Assembly: GCA_002371695.1 (NCBI GenBank) | Contig: DFGG01000013.1 | Location: 1-9,943, forward strand | Source: a bacterium UBA3756 | GTDB lineage: Bacteria > Bacteroidota > Bacteroidia > Bacteroidales > Bacteroidaceae | Length of the DNA stretch: 9,943 bases | Direction of reading: 5' to 3' | Position numbers and translations under genes: made by a program | The notes under the pieces: model-generated | What the model saw: only the letters and a program-made list of their open reading frames with translations | What the model was told of the DNA's origin: nothing | Databases searched by the model: none | Part shown: in pieces, positions 4,730 to 9,943 of the stretch | Layout of the letters: each line of letters begins with the position of its first letter | How positions within the stretch are numbered: the first letter of the stretch is position 1

Positions 4730-6799
4730 ATGAGTGAGAACATAGAACGAAAGAATCCGTTTTTCTTTCCTTATGATACGCCCCACGACGTGGCCCCATT
4801 CGACCGTATCCGTCTGGAGGATTATGAGGAAGCCTTCATGGAGGGCATCCGGCGAGAGGATGAGCAGATAGATAAGCTAATCAACGATCCTCGTAAGCCG
4901 ACCTTCGACAATACCATCATCAGTATCGATGACGAGAAAGATAGCGAGGGCTATTATGACCTGCTGAGCAGAGTGTCTTCAGTATTCTTCAATCTCTTGT
5001 CGGCAGAGACCAACGACGAGATGGATGCCCTGGCCCAGAAGCTGAGCCCCATCTTGACGAAGCATGCCAATGATATACGGCTGAACGAGCGACTCTTCGA
5101 GCGCATCAAGTACGTCCACCATCATCATCGAAGGCTCACACCTGAAGAGAAGATGCTGCTCGACAAGTGCTACGACGGGTTTGTACGCAGCGGAGCTCTT
5201 CTCGACAGTGCCGGCAAGGAGCGGCTCAGGCAGTTGACTGAGGAGGCCTCAATGCTAGGGCTCCAATTCTCGCAGAACCTGTTGAAGGAAAATAAGGCCT
5301 TCACGCTGCATATCACTGACGAGGCACAGCTCGACGGACTGCCTGATACGGCCCGTGAGGCTGCTGCACTGGCAGCCAAGGAACGTGAACTGGAAGGGTG
5401 GGTCTTCACGCTCGACTTCCTCTCGTATTCGCCCTTTATGACCTATAGTACCCAGCGCGACCTGCGCCGACAGATGTATATGGCCAAGAATACGGAGTGC
5501 ATCCATGACAATACGGAGAACAATCTCGAGATATGCAAGCGACTCATCAATTTGCGTCGGGAACTGGCACAACTGCTCGGTCATAAGACTTATGCTGACT
5601 ACGTGCTGAAGCACCGTATGGCAGGTAGTGTGCGCAAGGTCTATAAATTGCTCAACGACTTGATAGACGCCTACAAGCCCACAGCGCTGAAAGAGGTGGA
5701 AGCCATCCGACGGCTTGCTCAGAAGATGGAGGGTAAAGGCTTCAAGATGGAACCCTGGGATTTTGGGTTCTACTCCCACAAGCTTCAGCTGGCGAAATAT
5801 AATATTGATGCCGAGATGCTGCGGCCCTACTTCGAACTCTCGAAAGTCATCGGAGGAGTATTCGGATTGGCCAACCGCCTGTATGGTATCACCTTCAAGG
5901 AGAATCCCGACATTCCCGTCTATCACCCCGATGTGAAAGCTTACGAGGTATTTGATCGCGACGGTTCCTATCTGGCTGTCTTCTATGCCGATTTCCATCC
6001 GCGTAAAGGCAAACAGGGTGGGGCATGGATGACAGAATATCAGGGACAGTGGATTGACCGCAAGGGCGTAAACAACCGTCCCCATGTGTCGGTGGTGATG
6101 AATCTCACCAAACCCACAGAAGAGAAACCGGCATTGTTGACGCTGGGCGAGGTGGAAACCTTCCTCCACGAGTTCGGACATGCCCTGCACGGAATGTTTG
6201 CCAATACACGTTTTGAGAGTCTCAGCGGTACCAATGTGTGGTGGGACTTCGTAGAGTTGCCCTCGCAGTTTATGGAGAATTTTGCAGTAGAGAAAGACTT
6301 CCTCCGCACCTTTGCCTTCCATTATCAGACGGGAGAACCAATTCCCGATGACTTGATTGACCGCATCCGCAAGAGCCGCAATTTCAATGTGGCCTACGCC
6401 TGCCTGCGACAGGTCAGTTTCGGACTGCTCGACATGGCCTACTATACCCAGAAGGATACCTTCTGTGAGGATATCATCCCCTTCGAGAAGAAAGCCTGGG
6501 CCAAGGCTATCATTACCGAGCAGTTGCCAGACACCTGCATGACCGTGCAGTTTTCTCACATCATGGCTGGAGGCTATGCGGCAGGCTACTACAGCTACAA
6601 ATGGGCTGAGGTGCTCGATGCCGATGCCTTCTCTGTATTCAAGAAGCACGGCATCTTCGATCAGAAGACTGCCCAGAGCTTCCGTGACAATATCCTTTCG
6701 AAGGGTGGTACGGAGAACCCGATGGTCTTGTATAAACGCTTCCGTGGCGGAGAACCCACCATTGAGGCATTATTGAAGAGAAATGGAATCAAACGCTAA
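4730..6799 (+). CDS. dcp: M3 family metallopeptidase, Dcp-like peptidyl-dipeptidase
   Basis: A 689-residue zinc peptidase of the thimet oligopeptidase clan, close in length to E. coli Dcp (about 680). The zinc motif HEFGH lies at 480-484. The third ligand is Glu509 in FVELPSQ, 29 residues after the first His, as in the family. The substrate-binding segment HIMAGGYAAGYYSY is at 610-623. The N-terminus (NPFF, ANDIRLN) and C-terminus follow Dcp more closely than oligopeptidase A as I remember them. There is no signal peptide, so it should be cytoplasmic, removing C-terminal dipeptides from short peptides. It starts about 20 bases after its predicted transcription start, directly behind a hairpin. 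Its 3' end overlaps the deaminase gene by 17 bases. The M3 assignment is firm; Dcp rather than another M3 subtype is probable. Confidence 0.93.
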   Translation: MSENIERKNPFFFPYDTPHDVAPFDRIRLEDYEEAFMEGIRREDEQIDKLINDPRKPTFDNTIISIDDEKDSEGYYDLLSRVSSVFFNLLSAETNDEMDALAQKLSPILTKHANDIRLNERLFERIKYVHHHHRRLTPEEKMLLDKCYDGFVRSGALLDSAGKERLRQLTEEASMLGLQFSQNLLKENKAFTLHITDEAQLDGLPDTAREAAALAAKERELEGWVFTLDFLSYSPFMTYSTQRDLRRQMYMAKNTECIHDNTENNLEICKRLINLRRELAQLLGHKTYADYVLKHRMAGSVRKVYKLLNDLIDAYKPTALKEVEAIRRLAQKMEGKGFKMEPWDFGFYSHKLQLAKYNIDAEMLRPYFELSKVIGGVFGLANRLYGITFKENPDIPVYHPDVKAYEVFDRDGSYLAVFYADFHPRKGKQGGAWMTEYQGQWIDRKGVNNRPHVSVVMNLTKPTEEKPALLTLGEVETFLHEFGHALHGMFANTRFESLSGTNVWWDFVELPSQFMENFAVEKDFLRTFAFHYQTGEPIPDDLIDRIRKSRNFNVAYACLRQVSFGLLDMAYYTQKDTFCEDIIPFEKKAWAKAIITEQLPDTCMTVQFSHIMAGGYAAGYYSYKWAEVLDADAFSVFKKHGIFDQKTAQSFRDNILSKGGTENPMVLYKRFRGGEPTIEALLKRNGIKR

Positions 6800-7229
6800 G
6801 CAACAGAAACTGGATAGCCGCTACCTGCGCATGGCGCGGATATGGGCCGAGAACTCCTATTGTCAGCGTCGACAGGTGGGAGCCCTTGTCGTCAAGGATA
6901 AGATGATAATCAGCGACGGCTACAACGGCACGCCGAGCGGCTTCGAGAATGTATGTGAAGACGACAACAATGTCACAAAGCCCTACGTGCTCCACGCCGA
7001 GGCCAACGCTATCACCAAGTTGGCGCGCTCGTCGAACAATTCCGATGGTGCCACCATCTATATCACCGCATCGCCTTGCATAGAGTGCGCTAAGTTAATC
7101 ATCCAGGCTGGTATCAAAAGGGTAGTATATGGTGAAAAATACCGCCTCACCGATGGCATCGAGCTTTTGCAGCGTGCAGGTATCGAGGTCGTCTTCATGG
7201 ATTTGAACAATGAAATAGTTAAATTATAA
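6783..7229 (+). CDS. dCMP deaminase family protein
   Basis: A 148-residue zinc-dependent deaminase predicted to convert dCMP to dUMP, the precursor for thymidylate synthesis. The active site is complete: HAEAN at 71-75 supplies zinc ligand His71 and catalytic Glu73, and SPCIECAK at 97-104 supplies Cys99 and Cys102. The segment GYNGTPSGFENVCED (46-60) is typical of deoxycytidylate deaminases. The extra zinc-binding cysteine cluster seen in some ComEB-type members is not evident. The gene begins 17 bases inside the M3 peptidase gene and ends 1 bp before the protease gene, so it is surely co-transcribed. With the cyclo-ligase two genes downstream it links the operon to dTMP and folate supply. 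Another cytidine-type substrate cannot be excluded. Confidence 0.9.
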   Translation: MESNAKQQKLDSRYLRMARIWAENSYCQRRQVGALVVKDKMIISDGYNGTPSGFENVCEDDNNVTKPYVLHAEANAITKLARSSNNSDGATIYITASPCIECAKLIIQAGIKRVVYGEKYRLTDGIELLQRAGIEVVFMDLNNEIVKL

Positions 7230-7230
7230 T

Positions 7231-8943
7231 ATGAGTCAGAATAAGTCAACTCGATTTATGCCGCTGTGGATGGCTTTGTGTGTCATCTTGGGCATCCTGG
7301 TGGGTACCTTCTATGCCAACCATTTCTCTGGAAATCGGCTGAACATTATTAATTCGAGCGGTAACAAGCTCAATAACCTGTTGCACATCGTCGACGACCA
7401 ATATGTGGATACCGTCAATGTCAATGACTTGGTAGAGAAGGCCGTGCCTCAGATCCTTTCGGAGCTCGATCCCCACTCAGTCTACATTGCTGCCAAGGAC
7501 GTGCAGATTGCCAACGACGACCTGAAGGGTTCCTTCTCGGGCATCGGTATCGAGTTTACCATCCGCAAGGACACCATCCGTGTGCAGAATGTCATCGGCA
7601 ACGGACCAGCTGAGCGGGCTGGCGTGATGGCTGGCGACAAGATCGTAGAGGTCGACGACTCGGTGTTCGTGGGTAAGAAGGTGACCAATGAGGAAGCCAT
7701 GCACCGTCTGAAAGGACCGAGGGATACGAAGGTGAAGCTGGGCATACTCCGTTATGGTGAGACTAAGTTGCGCCACATTACTGTAACCCGAGGCGAGATA
7801 CCCATGAAGAGTATCACCGCATCCTATATGCTCGACGACGAAACGGGTTATATTAAGATTAAGAATTTCGGCGAGAATACCTATCCCGAACTGCTCATCG
7901 CCCTGGCAAAACTCTCGCAAGAGGGATTCTCCAATCTGGTCATCGACCTGCGTAGCAATACCGGCGGCTATCTGGCCTCTGCCGTGCAGATTGCCAATGA
8001 GTTCCTCTCCAAGGGGCAGCTGATTGTCTATACCGAGGGACGAAAGTCGCCCCGTCAGGAGTATCGTAGTGACGGACGCGGCTCGTATCAGAAGATGCCA
8101 CTCGTGGTCCTCATCGATGAGGCTTCTGCTTCTGCCTCCGAGATTCTCGCCGGTGCCGTCCAGGACAACGACCGTGGCACCATCATAGGGCGCCGTTCGT
8201 TTGGCAAGGGGCTCGTGCAGCAGCCCATCGAGTTTAGCGACCACTCTATGATCCGTTTGACCATCGCCCGTTACTATTCTCCTTCTGGCCGATGCATTCA
8301 GAAGCCTTATACGTCGGGCTCCGACAAGAGTTATGAGGAAGACCTCCTGAACCGCTATCAGCACGGTGAGTTCTTCTCTCAGGACAGCATCAAGCATACA
8401 GGGCCGGAATATCATACTGCCAATGGCCGAGTGGTATATGGCGGAGGCGGTATCACCCCCGACATCTTCGTGCCGGAGGATACCGTGGGCATGACGTCCT
8501 ATTATAAGGAGGCATCGATGACTGGACAGATCCTGCAGTTCGCCTTCAATTATACTGACGAGAACCGTGCCAGACTGAAGCAATACAAGACTGCTGCCGA
8601 AATGGAGAAGTATCTTAAGGCACAGAATTCTGTAGAAAAGTTCGTCGACTGGGCCGACAAGAACGGTCTGAAGCGCCGCAACCTAATGGTGAAGAAATCA
8701 TACAAGTTGCTTGAACGCTATGTCAATAGCCGCATCATCTACAATATGCTTGACGAGGAGGCTTGGACAGAATACCTCAATCAGGACGATCCAGCCATCC
8801 TCCAGACCCTCAAGCTCTTCCGCGAAGGCAAGGCCTTCCCCCAGAAACCAGATGCATCCACCGGTCAGAAGCAGCAGAAGGTGGCTTGTGCGTTTGACTA
8901 TCGCGGTACACGTATCAAGGCTTCATACATCGCCTATGCTTAA
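7231..8943 (+). CDS. S41 family C-terminal processing protease with PDZ domain
   Basis: A 570-residue periplasmic serine protease anchored by one N-terminal membrane segment (about 10-28). A PDZ domain follows (about 96-185, with GIGIEF and GPAERAGVMAGDKIVEVDD), then the S41 catalytic core. DLRSNTGG is at 239-246. The Ser/Lys dyad is Ser301 (in DEASASASEILAG) and Lys326 (in SFGKGLVQQ), 25 residues apart as in E. coli Prc, with Asp312 also at the equivalent position. A C-terminal helical domain of about 200 residues completes the protein. Such enzymes trim the C-termini of exported proteins. The last 20 or so residues look unlike the preceding domain and overlap the next gene by 8 bases. The start is the ATG two bases after the deaminase stop. 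Confidence 0.93.
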   Translation: MSQNKSTRFMPLWMALCVILGILVGTFYANHFSGNRLNIINSSGNKLNNLLHIVDDQYVDTVNVNDLVEKAVPQILSELDPHSVYIAAKDVQIANDDLKGSFSGIGIEFTIRKDTIRVQNVIGNGPAERAGVMAGDKIVEVDDSVFVGKKVTNEEAMHRLKGPRDTKVKLGILRYGETKLRHITVTRGEIPMKSITASYMLDDETGYIKIKNFGENTYPELLIALAKLSQEGFSNLVIDLRSNTGGYLASAVQIANEFLSKGQLIVYTEGRKSPRQEYRSDGRGSYQKMPLVVLIDEASASASEILAGAVQDNDRGTIIGRRSFGKGLVQQPIEFSDHSMIRLTIARYYSPSGRCIQKPYTSGSDKSYEEDLLNRYQHGEFFSQDSIKHTGPEYHTANGRVVYGGGGITPDIFVPEDTVGMTSYYKEASMTGQILQFAFNYTDENRARLKQYKTAAEMEKYLKAQNSVEKFVDWADKNGLKRRNLMVKKSYKLLERYVNSRIIYNMLDEEAWTEYLNQDDPAILQTLKLFREGKAFPQKPDASTGQKQQKVACAFDYRGTRIKASYIAYA

Positions 8944-9478
8944 GGCAGAGCTCCGACAACAGATTAGAAACCTCAAGCGACAGTTCTCTTCCCAGCAATT
9001 GGAGGAGCTGTCGCTTCCAATTATTGCACGTCTCAGACCGCGACTGACCGGAGCAGCTACGGTCTTCGCCTATTATTCCCTGCCCGATGAGGTGTTCACC
9101 CATCAGTTGATAGATGAACTGGTAGCAGAGGGTAAGACGGTTTTTCTGCCTAAAGTGACGGGCCCCGACACCATGACGTGGCACCGATATACCTCACCAG
9201 CCGATCTTTTATTAGGTGCGTTTGGTATTGCTGAACCTAAAGGTATGATGGTAGACGGCCAAGATTCTGCCCCCTCGACGGATGGGGGGCAGGTTGTGCT
9301 TGTTCCAGGCATCGCTTTCGATGCTCAGGGCCGCCGGTTAGGGCGCGGGCGCGGCTACTACGACCGTTTCCTGGCCCTCCATCCTGATATGTATAAGATT
9401 GGGGTTTGTTTCGACTTCCAGAAATTGCCGGAAGTCCCTGTCGATGCATTCGACATCCCCGTCGATGAGGTGATTTAG
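8936..9478 (+). CDS. 5-formyltetrahydrofolate cyclo-ligase
   Basis: A 180-residue enzyme that uses ATP to convert 5-formyl-THF to 5,10-methenyl-THF, returning stored folate to one-carbon metabolism. The family signature is clear at the C-terminal side: VLVPGIAFDAQGRRLGRGRGYYDRFL (121-146 by position), covering the nucleotide/folate-binding loop and the GYYD motif. The N-terminal KAELRQQIRNLKR is also typical. The loop reads GRGRGYYD, where many homologues have a small residue or Lys between the glycines. I start it at ATG 8936, which overlaps the protease stop (8941-8943) by 8 bases. The frame stays open further upstream, but that part lies inside the protease gene and has no family likeness. 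The 3' end overlaps the convergent DUF721 gene by 4 bases. Confidence 0.93.
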   Translation: MLKAELRQQIRNLKRQFSSQQLEELSLPIIARLRPRLTGAATVFAYYSLPDEVFTHQLIDELVAEGKTVFLPKVTGPDTMTWHRYTSPADLLLGAFGIAEPKGMMVDGQDSAPSTDGGQVVLVPGIAFDAQGRRLGRGRGYYDRFLALHPDMYKIGVCFDFQKLPEVPVDAFDIPVDEVI

Positions 9479-9765
9479 TGGAATCGGATGTCGGTAATCA
9501 CCTGACTGCCCACATAGTCATTTAGTCGTCTTACCAGTTCTGTGCGCTGCATTGAGAGGTCTGCCCTTAGGGCCGGACTCGTCAGGTGTACCCATAGCGT
9601 CTGGTTGCGAATGCTCACCCCGTTGGTATAGCTTGCGATGAGTTCTCCGGCCACCGTCGGCCAGGCATCCACAAGTCGTTTCTGTTGCAGGGGCGTCTCT
9701 AGTCCCTGCATCCTCAGATTTCTCAGAATCAGCTCTCTAATGTCCTTTACGTCTCTCCTAAACAT
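9475..9765 (-). CDS. DUF721/DciA-like protein
   Basis: A 96-residue protein of the DUF721 family, whose better-studied members (DciA) load the replicative helicase DnaB. Family features are the conserved Trp35 in DAWPTVAG (33-40), the strand around TLWVHLTSPALRADL (56-70), and the end LNDYVGSQVITDIRF (81-95). It consists essentially of the core domain, the usual compact form in Bacteroidetes. It lies 10 bp downstream of recF on the same strand, with GGAG 6 bases before the ATG, in line with the recF-DUF721 pairing seen in many bacteria. Its start codon lies in the fourth unit of a degenerate heptamer array. It converges on the cyclo-ligase gene with a 4-base overlap, and no terminator is visible between them. 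Confidence 0.85.
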   Translation of the reverse strand: MFRRDVKDIRELILRNLRMQGLETPLQQKRLVDAWPTVAGELIASYTNGVSIRNQTLWVHLTSPALRADLSMQRTELVRRLNDYVGSQVITDIRFH

Positions 9766-9787
9766 TTCTTACTCCTCATTTTTCATT
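9760..9787 (-). repeat. Heptamer array, site 3, at the recF/DUF721 junction (degenerate)
   Basis: Read on the minus strand from 9787, four 7-base steps give AATGAAA, AATGAGG, AGTAAGA and AATGTTT. The first two fit A(A/G)TGAnn, the third has A in place of G, and the fourth keeps only AATG. Unit 2 contains the recF stop (TGA) and unit 4 contains the ATG of the DUF721 gene. This placement mirrors the array at 723-750. Confidence 0.5.
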
Positions 9788-9943
9788 GATTTCCCCGTCT
9801 TCTACATAGAATATCTTGTAGTCGTGCGATGAGGCTGACAGTATCTGGTCTAGATGGTCGCGGTTGGTGTCGGTGATGAATATCTGTCCGAAGTCGTCGC
9901 AAGCCACCAGGTTTACGATCTGTTCCACACGCTGGGCGTCCAG
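9776..9943 (-). CDS. recF: DNA replication/repair protein RecF, C-terminal end (partial)
   Basis: The last 55 codons and the stop of a gene entering from the right edge. The reading frame from 9943 down to 9776 gives LDAQRVEQIV, then GQIFITDTNRDHLDQIL, and ends HDYKIFYVEDGEINEK. This is the end of RecF just after its ABC-type Walker B/D-loop region, which would lie across the window edge. RecF binds ssDNA gaps and helps load RecA with RecO and RecR. The C-terminus looks intact. The gene is followed 10 bp later by the DUF721/DciA-like gene, forming a small leftward replication/repair unit. The identification rests on a short stretch, but the ITDTNRDHL region is characteristic. Confidence 0.88.
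   Translation of the reverse strand: MDAQRVEQIVNLVACDDFGQIFITDTNRDHLDQILSASSHDYKIFYVEDGEINEK

Noticed and set aside
5255..6649. Long open frame on the minus strand (464 codons) inside the M3 peptidase gene
   Set aside because: It lies wholly antisense to a gene with a complete catalytic motif. It has no recognisable domain and reflects the codon usage of the true gene.
7208..7235. Possible fourth heptamer array at the deaminase/protease junction
   Set aside because: Only the first seven bases (AATGAAA) fit. The following steps do not match A(A/G)TGAnn, so it looks like ordinary A/T-rich junction sequence.
7477..8583. Long open frame on the minus strand (368 codons) inside the S41 protease gene
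   Set aside because: Antisense shadow of a clear protease gene, with no family likeness and no promoter or start context.
1..9943. Search for a defence system, mobile element, CRISPR array or biosynthetic cluster
   Set aside because: All genes are intact housekeeping or envelope families in uniform, tightly packed operons. No transposase, integrase, long repeats, att-like duplications or spacer arrays were seen.

Overview
The window reads as chromosomal DNA from a member of the Bacteroidales, most likely Prevotella or a close relative. Evidence: lineage-restricted families (DUF4199, DUF6452, DUF6048), Bacteroidetes-type promoter boxes (TAnnTTTG), few recognisable Shine-Dalgarno sequences, tightly packed genes, and protein sequences that resemble Prevotella/Bacteroides homologues as I remember them. 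The exact species cannot be read from the sequence.

Layout. Bases 1-195 are a divergent regulatory region. It has a leftward promoter box (40-47) for something beyond the left edge, a four-unit heptamer array (57-84), a small dyad (120-134) and a rightward box (144-151). Bases 196-4646 are a six-gene rightward run that looks like one operon: a DUF4199 membrane protein, a Dpm1/GtrB-like polyprenyl-phosphate glycosyltransferase, a DUF6452 probable lipoprotein, a DUF6048 exported protein, a membrane-anchored ApbE (FAD:protein FMN transferase), and a Crp/Fnr-family regulator without an iron-sulfur cysteine set. Junctions are ATGA overlaps, one 50-nt overlap, or gaps of 9 bp. A second promoter (4672-4703) and a leader hairpin (4706-4727) precede the second rightward run, 4730-9478: a Dcp-like M3 metallopeptidase, a dCMP deaminase, an S41 PDZ protease and 5-formyltetrahydrofolate cyclo-ligase. 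These overlap or sit 1 bp apart. At the right end, on the minus strand, recF (3' end only) is followed by a short DUF721/DciA-like gene, which converges on the cyclo-ligase gene with a 4-nt overlap.

How the genes fit together. The first run mixes envelope functions (lipid-linked sugar transfer, exported proteins of unknown role) with periplasmic flavinylation. The second combines peptide turnover (M3 and S41 peptidases) with thymidylate and folate supply: dCMP deaminase makes dUMP, and the cyclo-ligase returns 5-formyl-THF to the active one-carbon pool. The recF/DciA-like pair belongs to replication and repair.

I see no mobile element, CRISPR array, tRNA, rRNA, toxin-antitoxin or defence module. 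The core genes are ordinary and intact. The most unusual signal is a tandem heptamer, A(A/G)TGAnn, present as about four units at three separate places (57-84, 723-750, and 9787-9760 on the minus strand). At two of them it supplies both the stop codon of one gene and the start codon of the next.
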